The notes beneath the pieces are model-generated. The model worked only from the letters and a program-made list of their open reading frames with translations. It ran no database searches and had not been told where the DNA came from. Shown here piece after piece: positions 18,350 through 26,674 of a DNA stretch of 36,739 nucleotides. The position numbers were made by a program, and so were the translations under genes. The DNA is taken from positions 1 to 36,739 of the forward strand of contig CABRDB010000076.1 of NCBI GenBank assembly GCA_902469555.1, in the 5' to 3' direction. Numbering within the stretch: the first letter of the stretch is position 1; each line of letters starts with the position of its first letter. The DNA comes from an uncultured Collinsella sp. Its GTDB lineage: Bacteria; Actinomycetota; Coriobacteriia; Coriobacteriales; Coriobacteriaceae.

Positions 18350-19255
18350 ATGTCCGATTCCGTTGACACGACGGTCGATACGACCTCGTCGCGCGAGCGC
18401 ATCAAGCGTGCCCTTTCCCACGGCAAGAAGGGCCGCATCAACAAGGACCTGTCCAACAAGATCATGCTTGGCGTGTTCCGTGCCGCTGCCTACATCACCA
18501 CGCTGGTGCTGGTCGCTATCATCGCCTACGTGGTCATCAACGGCCTGCCACACATCTCGCTCGACTTTATCTTCGGTTGGCCCCAGGGCGTCAACGCCGA
18601 GGGCGGTATTTGGCCCACGATCGTCTCGACCGTCTATGTGACGGCGCTCGCCATGCTTATCTGCACGCCGATCGCTGTGCTGGCAGCCGTCTATCTGGCC
18701 GAGTACGCCAAGCAGGGCAAGGTCGTCGAGCTCATTCGCTACGCTGCTGACGCTTTGGCCTCGGTGCCCTCCATCGTTATGGGTCTGTTTGGCTACGCCT
18801 TGTTTGTCGAGGCCATGGGCTTGGGCCTTTCGATGGTCTCTGCCGCCCTGGCACTCGCGCTCTTGATGCTTCCCATCGTCATGCGCACCACCGAAGAGGC
18901 CATTCGCGCCGTTCCGCGCTATATCCGTTGGGGCGCGTACGGCCTGGGCGCCACCAAGTGGCAGGTTGTCTCCAAGATCGTGCTTCCTTCTGCCTTTGGC
19001 CGTATTGCCACGGGCATCGTCCTCGCCATCGGCCGTGCCATTGGCGAGACCGCGGTGGTGCTCTACACCATGGGGCAGGCCATCAATCTACCTATTTCGC
19101 CGCTCGATTCCGGCCGCCCCATGACGGTTCACCTGTACCTGCTTGCCAACGACGGCATCAACATGAACGCAGCCTACGGCACCGCGCTCTTGCTGATGGT
19201 GATCATTTTGGCCTTCAACCTGTTTGCGCGCTTCCTGTCGCGCAAGCGTCGCTAG
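18350..19255 (+). CDS. pstA: Phosphate ABC transporter permease PstA
   Basis: PstA is the second membrane subunit of the Pst importer. It has 301 residues, six predicted membrane helices, and the coupling loop around RWGAYGLGATKWQVVSKIVL. Its N-terminal 40 residues are hydrophilic and rich in Thr, Ser and Lys. GAGGGGG lies six bases ahead of the ATG. The order pstS-C-A-B is the usual one. Confidence 0.95.
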   Translation: MSDSVDTTVDTTSSRERIKRALSHGKKGRINKDLSNKIMLGVFRAAAYITTLVLVAIIAYVVINGLPHISLDFIFGWPQGVNAEGGIWPTIVSTVYVTALAMLICTPIAVLAAVYLAEYAKQGKVVELIRYAADALASVPSIVMGLFGYALFVEAMGLGLSMVSAALALALLMLPIVMRTTEEAIRAVPRYIRWGAYGLGATKWQVVSKIVLPSAFGRIATGIVLAIGRAIGETAVVLYTMGQAINLPISPLDSGRPMTVHLYLLANDGINMNAAYGTALLLMVIILAFNLFARFLSRKRR

Positions 19256-19267
19256 TTAAGGAGTCCC

Positions 19268-20071
<804 letters not shown>

Positions 20072-20163
20072 TCGGTGCGACTAGTCCCAAGCTGATCGGA
20101 CCTGGTCCGGTGTATATTCACTGTGCGGGCGGCATGACCGCACCCAACTGATTGGAGTGAACC

Positions 20164-21021
20164 ATGCGCAAACTGTTTTCCCGTCAGCTCGTCGAGGCCC
20201 GTCACGAGATGCTGAGCATCTATGAGGCCGTCGATCTGGCCCTCCACGATGCCGTTAAGGCCTATGTGACCGACGACCGCAAGCTCGCCACCAAGACCAA
20301 GAAGCGCACGCTTTCGATTGACGCGCGCTGCGCTAACCTGGAGGCCGTGTGCTACAACCTGATCGCCACGCAGTCACCGGTCGCCTCCGACTTCCGCTTG
20401 CTGCAGACGATTATCTACGTCGACTTTAACCTGCAGCGCATGACCGATAAGGTTCGCCAGATCTGCCGCGCCACGCGTCATATGATCAAGGCCGACATCT
20501 CGCTGCCCCAGGAGCTCGTCGGTACGGTCGAGGCCGAGGCTGAGGCCGTCTACCAGGTGCTGGGCTCTTCGCTTTCTGCGCTCGTCACTAACGACATGTC
20601 CATCATCTGCAGCCTGGCCGTCGAGGACGAGCCGGTGCATGCGGCGTACGAGAAGTTCTTCCGCACCTTTAACCGCATGGACACGGGCGATTTTATGGAC
20701 GACGACAGCAACTATGACGACCTGCGCCGCGCCATCATGGTTTCGCGCTACCTCGATCGCATCGCCTCGATTTCCATCGATGCCGCCTGCCGTCTGACCT
20801 TCCTGTTGACTGGTCAGCGCATGAATGCCGGCGATATCGCCCGCACTGATGAGGATGAGCTCGAGAGCATGCGCGTGCCTTCGGGCGAGGGTGTTATCAT
20901 GAGGCCCGCCGTCGACGCTCGCTACGTTGCCAAGGTGCCCGCTAACGAGGTCAGCGAGGGTCTTCGCTACCTGCTCGATCATCTTGAGGATGAGGACGAT
21001 GGCGAGGACGACGAGGAGTAA
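20164..21021 (+). CDS. phoU: Phosphate signalling protein PhoU
   Basis: PhoU is a metal-binding helical-bundle protein that couples Pst activity to the PhoR sensor. The product has the two repeated three-helix domains, with family stretches such as DARCANLEAVCYNLIATQSPVA split over residues 40-65 and the second copy near 150-220. It has 285 residues against the usual 220-240; the excess is a C-terminal extension ending in an acidic run (EDEDDGEDDEE). GGAG lies five bases ahead. The 92-base gap after pstB holds a small inverted repeat CGGAC/GTCCG (20097-20109) and a TATATT at 20113, but no clear promoter. Confidence 0.93.
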   Translation: MRKLFSRQLVEARHEMLSIYEAVDLALHDAVKAYVTDDRKLATKTKKRTLSIDARCANLEAVCYNLIATQSPVASDFRLLQTIIYVDFNLQRMTDKVRQICRATRHMIKADISLPQELVGTVEAEAEAVYQVLGSSLSALVTNDMSIICSLAVEDEPVHAAYEKFFRTFNRMDTGDFMDDDSNYDDLRRAIMVSRYLDRIASISIDAACRLTFLLTGQRMNAGDIARTDEDELESMRVPSGEGVIMRPAVDARYVAKVPANEVSEGLRYLLDHLEDEDDGEDDEE

Positions 21022-21058
21022 GTAACCCCGTTCGTCGAAAGATTGTAAATACCTAAGT

Positions 21059-21097
21059 GAGCGCGGCCTTGCACATGCGGGGCCGCGCTCTTGCGTT
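21059..21097 (+). terminator. Probable terminator after phoU
   Basis: A perfect ten-pair stem, GAGCGCGGCC (21059-21068) with GGCCGCGCTC (21081-21090), encloses a 12-base loop. The tail TTGCGTT is only moderately T-rich, so termination may be partial. It separates the phosphate operon from yggS. Confidence 0.65.
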
Positions 21098-21140
21098 AGC
21101 ATGGGACTACTTGTTTGGCTGTCAGCGGAGGCGATTAGCA

Positions 21141-21878
21141 ATGGATAACTATTTGGACTTGATGCGCGCTCGCCGCGAGCAGATTCTGGAACGTTTTTAT
21201 GCGGCGCTCGATCGCGCAGGCCGTCCCCACGACGCCGCGCGCCTCATTGCCGTGTCCAAGACCGTTGGTGTCGATGAGACCGTTGCCGCCATCCAGGCGG
21301 GGTATCGCCATTTTGCCGAGAACCGCCCGCAGGAGCTGGTTCGCAAGCTCACGGGTCTGGCGGAGCATCCGGAGCTGCCCGAGGTACGCTTCGATATGAT
21401 CGGCAACCTGCAGACCAATAAGATCAATGCGGTGCTGGGCTCAGCCGAGCTGATTCACTCGGTGGGTTCGCTGCATCTGGCGCAGGCGATCTCGAGCCGT
21501 GCTGTCCGCAAGATTGAGGCAGGCGAGCTCGCCGGCCCCCAGCGTGTGCTCATCGAGGTCAATGTGAGTGGTGAGGAGTCGAAGGGAGGCTTTTCGCCCG
21601 ATGAGATTCGCGCCGCCGCGGGTGAGCTTGCGGAACTTGAGGGAATTTGCGTGCAGGGGCTTATGACTATGGCGCCCCGGGGGAATAAGGATGTGGCACG
21701 CCGCACCTTTGCGGGGCTTCGTGAGCTGAGGGATGAGCTGGAGGCGGCGCATCCCGATTTGAACCTGCCTGAGCTTTCCTGCGGCATGAGCGAGGACTTT
21801 GAGTCTGCCCTTGAGGAGGGCTCTACGCTCGTTCGCCTGGGCAGGGTAGTATTTAGCCCGGAGTTTGCAGTAAAATAA
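21141..21878 (+). CDS. yggS: PLP homeostasis protein YggS/YlmE (PLPBP family)
   Basis: YggS-family proteins are alanine-racemase-like TIM barrels that bind pyridoxal phosphate and keep free PLP in balance; they have no known catalytic turnover. The 245-residue product has the PLP lysine in LIAVSKTVG (near residue 38), the HFAENRPQEL segment, FDMIGNLQTNK, and CGMSEDFESALEEG near the end. The ATG at 21141 sits nine bases after GGAGG. As in many Gram-positive bacteria it lies directly before sepF and yggT (the ylmEFG arrangement). Confidence 0.95.
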   Translation: MDNYLDLMRARREQILERFYAALDRAGRPHDAARLIAVSKTVGVDETVAAIQAGYRHFAENRPQELVRKLTGLAEHPELPEVRFDMIGNLQTNKINAVLGSAELIHSVGSLHLAQAISSRAVRKIEAGELAGPQRVLIEVNVSGEESKGGFSPDEIRAAAGELAELEGICVQGLMTMAPRGNKDVARRTFAGLRELRDELEAAHPDLNLPELSCGMSEDFESALEEGSTLVRLGRVVFSPEFAVK

Positions 21879-21938
21879 GGCTCTGAAGTGCGCACTGATT
21901 ATCGGGGCGCCTGCACTAAACCGCGAGAGGACACAACC

Positions 21939-22661
21939 ATGGGCTTCCTTGACGAGATTAAAAATAAAATGCACCTGGGCGGCCAGCAGGGTTACGACCA
22001 GGGTTATGGCCAGGACGACGACTACGGCTACGATGACGGCTATGACGATAGTTATCAGGGCAACGGCTACAGCGGTGCTTCGGGCGAGGGCTTCTACACC
22101 CAAGACGAGCCGAGCAACGGCCTGCTTGGTCAGACGCGCCGCGGTGAAGCTGAGTCGGTTGCCGTGTATACGCGCTCCGGTCAGCTGGTCGGCGATGACT
22201 CCCGCCATGCCACGACGTATAATCCGCCTTCGCGCTCGCAGGACAGTGTTGCGAGCGGTTATCGTCCTGGTGCCTATGACACGCCGTCGAGCTACGCCGA
22301 GAACACCCGCGCCCGTGCCGCCGCTGCGCCCGCGCCTGCACCGAGCGATGCCTCGGCCTATGCGAGCAATATCATCAACGCCACACCGCAGCTGCCGGCC
22401 TATGTCCTGCGCCCCGAGAGCTATGACGACGTGGAGACCGTGGTGCGCCGCGTTCGCACCAAGCAGCCTGTCGCACTGATTTTTGTGGGCGTACGCACCG
22501 AAGTTGCCAAGCGCGTCTTGGACTTCTCTTACGGCTTTGCCTGCGGTCTGGGTGCCACGGTCAAGGAGGTGGGCGACCGCGTGTTCATGGTGCTGCCCGC
22601 CGGTTGCGAGGTCAAAGATTCCGATCTCAAGAAGCTTCGTGCGGACGGCTACCTTAAGTAA
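21939..22661 (+). CDS. sepF: Cell-division protein SepF
   Basis: SepF anchors FtsZ to the membrane and is the functional replacement for FtsA in many Gram-positive bacteria, including Actinobacteria. The 240-residue product has an N-terminal amphipathic membrane-binding helix (MGFLDEIKNKMHLGG), a low-complexity linker rich in Gly, Tyr, Asp and Ser, and a C-terminal SepF/DUF552 domain (about 155-240) that opens LRPESYDDVETVVRRV. The ATG is eight bases after GAGAGG. The linker is long compared with Bacillus SepF. Absence of ftsA upstream makes this the likely Z-ring tether. Confidence 0.94.
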   Translation: MGFLDEIKNKMHLGGQQGYDQGYGQDDDYGYDDGYDDSYQGNGYSGASGEGFYTQDEPSNGLLGQTRRGEAESVAVYTRSGQLVGDDSRHATTYNPPSRSQDSVASGYRPGAYDTPSSYAENTRARAAAAPAPAPSDASAYASNIINATPQLPAYVLRPESYDDVETVVRRVRTKQPVALIFVGVRTEVAKRVLDFSYGFACGLGATVKEVGDRVFMVLPAGCEVKDSDLKKLRADGYLK

Positions 22662-22682
22662 AGACAAGACGAGGAGATTCCC

Positions 22683-22964
22683 ATCAACATCTACACTATC
22701 GTCCAGCTGGTCAACACGCTGTTCAACTTCTATTCCACGCTTATTGTCGTCTACTGCTTTATGACGTGGATTCCCATGAAGCAGGGTGGTTTGCTTCAGG
22801 ATATTGCCGCGGTGCTTGATAGCGTGTGCGGTCCGTGGCTCAACCTGTTCCGTCGTTTCATCCCGCCGATGGGCGGTATCGATTTTTCGCCGGTCGTTGC
22901 GATTATTGCGTTGCAGTTGGTGCAGAGGCTGGTTCTGCAGCTTCTTATAGGTATACTCGTGTAG
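22683..22964 (+). CDS. yggT: YggT-family membrane protein, apparently starting at an ATC codon
   Basis: The YggT/YlmG family consists of small two-helix membrane proteins encoded beside sepF; the exact role is unknown. The frame from 22683 gives 93 residues with helices near 3-27 and 67-91 and the family-typical WLNLFRRFIPPMGGIDFSPVVA. No ATG, GTG or TTG lies in the right place: the first in-frame ATG at 22761 would remove the first helix. GAGGAG (22671-22676) stands six bases before the ATC at 22683, the best-placed codon. The frame upstream is closed by the sepF stop itself, since both genes share one frame. A sequencing error at the start codon is the main alternative. Confidence 0.8.
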   Translation: MNIYTIVQLVNTLFNFYSTLIVVYCFMTWIPMKQGGLLQDIAAVLDSVCGPWLNLFRRFIPPMGGIDFSPVVAIIALQLVQRLVLQLLIGILV

Positions 22965-23025
22965 AACTGACTTAGTAACTTACGTCGGGCGTGTAGCGCC
23001 GAGGCGATGAAAAAGGAGACTTGTT

Positions 23026-23700
23026 ATGGCTATTACCCCTGCAGACATCCAGGCTCAGACTTTCTCTGAGGCCAAGCGTGGCTACGATCCTGCCGAGGTC
23101 GACGTCTTCTTGGAGACGCTGTCCTCTGAGGTTGACGCTATGCTCGCTAAGATCGTCGACCTTAAGGGTCGTCTGACTGCTACCGAGCAGCAGCTTGCCG
23201 ATGCGCAGGCTCAGCTTGCCCAGGCTCAGGATGCCCCCGCCCAGGCCGTTCCTGCCGCCCCCGTGGCTGCTCCCGCCCCTGATTTCTCCGCTCAGGAGCG
23301 CCAGATTTCCGCTGCCCTGATCGCTGCCCAGCAGACCGCTGAGACCATCGTCAACGATGCCAATGAGAACGCTGAGCGTATCCGCAACGAGGCTGACGCC
23401 AAGGCACGCGAGGTTATCCGCCAGGCTCTGACCGAGAAGCAGGCCGAGCTCGAGGAGATCGATCGTCTCAAGGCTTCCCGTGAGGAGTTCAAGGCCGAGT
23501 ACCTCAAGCTCATCCAGCACTTCATGGACGATGCCCAAAACTCCTTCCCGGCCGACCTCATGGCCTCCACGCCGGTCGGTTCCGCCGCTTCTCCTGCGGT
23601 GACTGTTCCCGCCGAGCCGCTGCCCGTCGCTGACCCGGTTGTCCCCGTGGCCGATCCCTTCGCCCCGATCGACAACTTCGCTGCCGACGACCTGGACTAA
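23026..23700 (+). CDS. divIVA: DivIVA/Wag31-family polar and septal scaffold
   Basis: DivIVA proteins sense membrane curvature and organise pole and septum growth. The 224-residue product begins with the conserved membrane-binding segment (ITPADIQAQTF) followed by the family stretch GYDPAEVDVFLETL. It then has a coiled coil to about residue 65, an Ala/Pro linker, a second long coiled coil (about 88-170), and an Ala/Pro/Val-rich tail. AAAAAGGAG precedes the ATG. The coding bias (many GCT, CGT and CTC) suggests high expression. A strong terminator follows. Confidence 0.93.
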   Translation: MAITPADIQAQTFSEAKRGYDPAEVDVFLETLSSEVDAMLAKIVDLKGRLTATEQQLADAQAQLAQAQDAPAQAVPAAPVAAPAPDFSAQERQISAALIAAQQTAETIVNDANENAERIRNEADAKAREVIRQALTEKQAELEEIDRLKASREEFKAEYLKLIQHFMDDAQNSFPADLMASTPVGSAASPAVTVPAEPLPVADPVVPVADPFAPIDNFAADDLD

Positions 23701-23726
23701 CATTCGGCCTACAATTTAGTGCCTAG

Positions 23727-23756
23727 AAAGGACCCGCAGCTTGCGGGTCCTTTTTT
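23727..23756 (+). terminator. Strong rho-independent terminator after divIVA
   Basis: A 12-pair perfect stem, AAAGGACCCGCA (23727-23738) with TGCGGGTCCTTT (23742-23753), has a 3-base loop and runs into six T. It ends the yggS-sepF-yggT-divIVA unit. Confidence 0.93.
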
Positions 23757-23781
23757 ATGACTGTACCGGGGCGCGCAACAT

Positions 23782-23819
23782 AAAAAACCGAGCCCTGCAC
23801 ATAGTGGCGCAGAACTCGG
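23782..23819 (-). terminator. Rho-independent terminator of the nitroreductase gene
   Basis: Read on the - strand, CCGAG and CTGC pair with GCAG and CTCGG around a 9-base loop with small bulges, followed by six T (A run at 23782-23787). It faces the divIVA terminator, so the two convergent units are insulated separately. Confidence 0.75.
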
Positions 23820-23866
23820 CGAACCGGTGAGCGGTCAAGGATAGGTTTTAGGGCATGTCCCAAAAT

Positions 23867-24397
23867 CTACTTGAGGAGGAAGTCGGAGAGGGGAATGGTA
23901 CGGGCCTCGCGATGCTCGGGATCGGCGATGTGGTCGGCGGGATAGCCACAGACGAGCATATGATAGGGATAGACGCCCTTGGGCAGATTGAACTGCTCTT
24001 GTGCCACCTCGGGCTTAAAATGGCATACCCAGCACGTTCCCAGGCCATGCTCGGTGGCCTCCATCATCATCTGATCGCAGACGATCGAAGTATCGATGGC
24101 ACTCGAGTTCATCTGATCATACGGGCGCACCCAAGCATCATCGGTAACGCTGCAAATAAGAAAGATAAGCGGAGCTCCAAAGATAGATCCATCACGAGCA
24201 AAGCGCGGCTGACAAGCAGCAGCCTTCTCCAACAACTCCGGAGTATCAAGCACCATCACGCGGGTCGGATGATTATTACAAGCAGAAGGAGCAATACGCC
24301 CAGCCTCAACAATGGCATCCACAACAGCTTGCTCAACAGAACGATCCTGAAATTCACGACAAGAATACCGACCCCGAGCCAGATCCAAATAAGACAT
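23867..24397 (-). CDS. Nitroreductase-family flavoprotein
   Basis: These FMN-dependent oxidoreductases use NAD(P)H; the substrate cannot be told from sequence. The 176-residue product has the N-terminal FMN-phosphate motif RYSCREF (10-16), PSACNNHP near 37-44, and the C-terminal GLGTCWVCH. It is of the short nitroreductase type. The ATG at 24397 follows GGAGGG by seven bases. The codon use changes strongly along the gene: the first 43 codons after ATG are mostly T-ending (30 of 43), the last 44 mostly C-ending (25 of 44). The leader upstream is rich in TTTGG repeats. Monocistronic, with its own terminator. Confidence 0.88.
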   Translation of the reverse strand: MSYLDLARGRYSCREFQDRSVEQAVVDAIVEAGRIAPSACNNHPTRVMVLDTPELLEKAAACQPRFARDGSIFGAPLIFLICSVTDDAWVRPYDQMNSSAIDTSIVCDQMMMEATEHGLGTCWVCHFKPEVAQEQFNLPKGVYPYHMLVCGYPADHIADPEHREARTIPLSDFLLK

Positions 24398-24430
24398 ACA
24401 AGCCCTCCAACAATTAAAAATCAAACAAAC

Positions 24431-24555
24431 CCAAAGTAACCCAAACAGTACCCAAAGCAGCAATCAGCCAAACGCTCATCGAGGGCCAAAGTGTCCGAAC
24501 GGATACCAAAGGTCCCTTCAGCCAAACCCCCATTGCGCTATAACTATCAGCCAAA
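24431..24555 (-). repeat. Cluster of eight TTTGG pentamers upstream of the nitroreductase
   Basis: On the - strand TTTGG occurs at + positions 24431, 24441, 24452, 24468, 24486, 24506, 24522 and 24551 (left ends), all in one orientation. Three copies extend to TTTGGCTGA (24464-24472, 24518-24526, 24547-24555). CCATTG (24530-24535) and CAATGG (24561-24566) form an inverted pair around the last copy. The cluster ends 34 bases from the nitroreductase start. It could be a regulator-binding array or a simple GT-rich leader; nothing here decides. Confidence 0.6.
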
Positions 24556-24580
24556 GTTCCCAATGGTGGTACGTAAGGGA

Positions 24581-24659
24581 GCGGGCCCGGCCACTAATAA
24601 CCTTTTGAACGACTCTGCTTGCAGCCGGAGTGAAAAAGGTTATTAGTGGCCGGGCCCGC
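24581..24659. repeat. Perfect 26-bp inverted repeat with a 27-base centre
   Basis: The left arm 24581-24606 is the exact reverse complement of 24634-24659. Each arm has a GC-rich outer half (GCGGGCCCGGCC) and an AT-rich inner half (ACTAATAACCTTTT). It lies 24 bases after the DUF47 stop and faces the nitroreductase leader. No T run follows the stem on either strand, so it is not a standard terminator. It may be a palindromic repeat element or a miniature transposon relic; no target duplication is obvious. Confidence 0.8.
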
Positions 24660-24683
24660 GACCGCCGGGACACGTACCCCCAA

Positions 24684-25307
24684 TTAACTGTTCTTCATGA
24701 CAATCGAATCCACAACATCGGCCACATTCTCACAGCAGTCAGCGCAGTACTCCAGGAAGGCGTACACGTCGCGCCAGGCGATGACCTCGAGCGGATCCTT
24801 GCCGTTGACATGCAGGTTGCGCATAGCGTTGATGTAGAGCTCGTCGGCCTCGGACTCGATCGTGTTGATCTGGATGACGAGTTCGCGCAGGGTCTTGGAC
24901 TTGCGGTAGTTGGGCAGCTCGACCATCAGGTCTTTCATGGCGCGGCAGGCGTCAGTCACCTTGTGGGCGATGACGATGGCGTCGGGATGGATGCTCTGGA
25001 TGTTGGTGAAGTAGACGCGCTGCACGACGCCCTCGATACGGTCGAGCACGGTGTCGAGTGAGCAGCTCATCAGGTCCAGGTCCTCGCGCTCAAGCGGGGT
25101 GATAAAGGCCGTGAGCAGGGCGTCTTCAAGCTCATGGTGCTTCTTGTCGGCCGCATGCTCGATTGAGTGCATCTTGTCGAGCATATCGTGAATCTTCGCG
25201 GGATCGAAGTTCTCGAAAATCTTGGTGAGCAGCTCGGCAGCCTGTACGGCTAGGTCGGCGCAGGCAACGTAGTTGTCAAAATAGAACGAATCGGGTTTCT
25301 TTGCCAT
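24684..25307 (-). CDS. DUF47 (PhoU-like) protein, partner of the PiT permease
   Basis: DUF47 proteins are helical relatives of PhoU usually encoded with PiT phosphate permeases, and are thought to control them. The 207-residue, almost entirely helical product has IEHAADKKHHELEDAL and INTIESEADELY, the paired metal-binding-type helices of this family. The ATG at 25307 follows AAAGGA. It sits 67 bases downstream of the PiT gene on the same strand, the standard order reversed in some species. Co-transcription is likely, since no terminator is seen between them. Confidence 0.92.
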   Translation of the reverse strand: MAKKPDSFYFDNYVACADLAVQAAELLTKIFENFDPAKIHDMLDKMHSIEHAADKKHHELEDALLTAFITPLEREDLDLMSCSLDTVLDRIEGVVQRVYFTNIQSIHPDAIVIAHKVTDACRAMKDLMVELPNYRKSKTLRELVIQINTIESEADELYINAMRNLHVNGKDPLEVIAWRDVYAFLEYCADCCENVADVVDSIVMKNS

Positions 25308-25374
25308 GAGTGGGTCCTTTCGAGGCGAAGACGGGTGTGAGAAGTATTACGGTCCGGATGGACGCTCGGTTTGA

Positions 25375-26424
25375 CTAGATGAACATCATGAACAGCTTGG
25401 CCATGACAAAGCTGATGAGTCCGCAGGCGGGGAAGGTGAAGAACCAGGTGAACATCATGTCCTTGACGACGCCGAAGTTGATGGCCGAGAGGCGCTTGAC
25501 GGCACCGACGCCCATGATGGCGCAGGTCTTGATGTGCGTGGAGGACACAGGGATGCCGGTAAGGGTGGCAAGCAGCAGGTTCGCGGCACCCGCGAGGTCG
25601 GCAGAGAAGCCCTGATACTTCTCGAGCTTAACCATGCTCTGGCCGACGGACTTGATGATGCGCTCGCCGCCCACGCTGGTGCCGATGCCCATAGTGGCCG
25701 AGCACAGCAGCATAATCCAGATGGGAATGCCTGCATCGCCGACGCTCGTCTGGCCGCTGGCAAAGGCCACGCCTAAAAAGAGCACGCCGATGAACTTCTG
25801 TCCATCCTGCGCGCCGTGCATAAAGCTCATGGCCGCAGCGCTCGCGATCTGAGCGTATTTAAAGAAGACATTGGCACGTCGCCTGTTGGCGGCGACGAAA
25901 AGAATCGAGACGAGCTTGCACAGGACCCAGCCCATGACAAAGCCCAGGCCGATGGAGAGCGCCAGGCCGTAGATGACCTTCATCCACTCGTGGACGTTGA
26001 CGCTGCTCGCACCGCCGAGGGCGATGGCGGCACCGGTCAGGCCGGCGATAAGGCTGTGGCTTTGCGAGGTGGGGATGCCAAAACGCGACGCTGTGGCGCC
26101 GTAGACGACGATGGAGAACAGCGCCGCGCATAGGCAGGCGAGCGCCATGGTGCTGTTTCCGCCAAAGTCGACGATATGTGAGATGGTGTTGGCGACGCTC
26201 GCGTTAAAGTGCGTCATGATGAGCACACCGAGGAAGTTGAATGCGGCGCTCATGAGAATGGCGGCGCGGGCGGGCATGCAACGCGTAGTGACGCAGGTCG
26301 CGATGGCGTTGGGCGCGTCGGTCCATCCATTGACGAAGATGGCGCCCAACGCGAGGATCACGGTGACGGCAAGGACTGGGTTCGACACAATTTGGCCGAG
26401 GAAGGTTGAGAACGTTACGTCCAT
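25375..26424 (-). CDS. pit: Low-affinity inorganic phosphate permease, PiT family
   Basis: PiT proteins import phosphate, often as a metal-phosphate complex, driven by the proton or sodium gradient. The 349-residue product has about ten membrane helices in two inverted halves, with signatures NGWTDAPNAIAT (32-43), PTSQSHSLIAG in the first half and PVSSTHIKTCAIMGVG in the second. The ATG at 26424 has only a weak GAAAG ahead, while an unusually perfect ribosome binding site lies 50 bases further upstream. With the Pst operon, this gives the cell two phosphate routes encoded within 10 kb. Confidence 0.94.
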   Translation of the reverse strand: MDVTFSTFLGQIVSNPVLAVTVILALGAIFVNGWTDAPNAIATCVTTRCMPARAAILMSAAFNFLGVLIMTHFNASVANTISHIVDFGGNSTMALACLCAALFSIVVYGATASRFGIPTSQSHSLIAGLTGAAIALGGASSVNVHEWMKVIYGLALSIGLGFVMGWVLCKLVSILFVAANRRRANVFFKYAQIASAAAMSFMHGAQDGQKFIGVLFLGVAFASGQTSVGDAGIPIWIMLLCSATMGIGTSVGGERIIKSVGQSMVKLEKYQGFSADLAGAANLLLATLTGIPVSSTHIKTCAIMGVGAVKRLSAINFGVVKDMMFTWFFTFPACGLISFVMAKLFMMFI

Positions 26425-26454
26425 ATATGGGCTTTCTCGAAGTTTGCAGACACG

Positions 26455-26484
26455 TTACAAAAACATGATAAATCGTATCACCTC
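26455..26484 (-). promoter_or_regulatory. Orphan perfect Shine-Dalgarno sequence and three-codon frame in the pit leader
   Basis: On the - strand AGGAGGTGAT (26475-26484) is complementary to ten bases of the 16S rRNA 3' end. Fourteen bases after its GGAGG comes ATG TTT TTG TAA (26466-26455), a three-codon frame in phase with pit. The same stretch holds a palindrome TGATA-n5-TATCA (26466-26480). This could be a leader minicistron or a ribosome standby site, or the palindrome could be an operator; chance is also possible. Confidence 0.4.
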
Positions 26485-26555
26485 CTGCGGGTCTCTTTAC
26501 CGAGTTCTGATGGGAGAAGTGAACTTTTTGGCACTAAAATTGAATATTAGCCCTG

Positions 26556-26584
26556 TTGACCGCGGGTGTTCTTTTTGCTAACAC
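26556..26584 (+). promoter_or_regulatory. Candidate promoter for the 26675 gene
   Basis: TTGACC (26556-26561) stands 17 bases before TAACAC (26579-26584), which has an extended -10 TG at 26576. The -35 is strong and the -10 is weak. It lies in the AT-rich divergent region between pit and the hypothetical gene. Confidence 0.5.
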
Positions 26585-26674
26585 GCCATGCGGACACGTG
26601 CGATTACTACGACACTCCAAAACCACAGTCTGTTCGCTTTACAACATGCAAACATGCGTTCGATAATAGGAGGC

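Noticed and set aside
24581..24659. Reading the 26-bp inverted repeat as an ordinary terminator of the DUF47 gene
   Set aside because: No T run follows the stem on either strand, and the stem is much longer than the window's true terminators. A role in ending transcription is not excluded, but the standard call is not supported.
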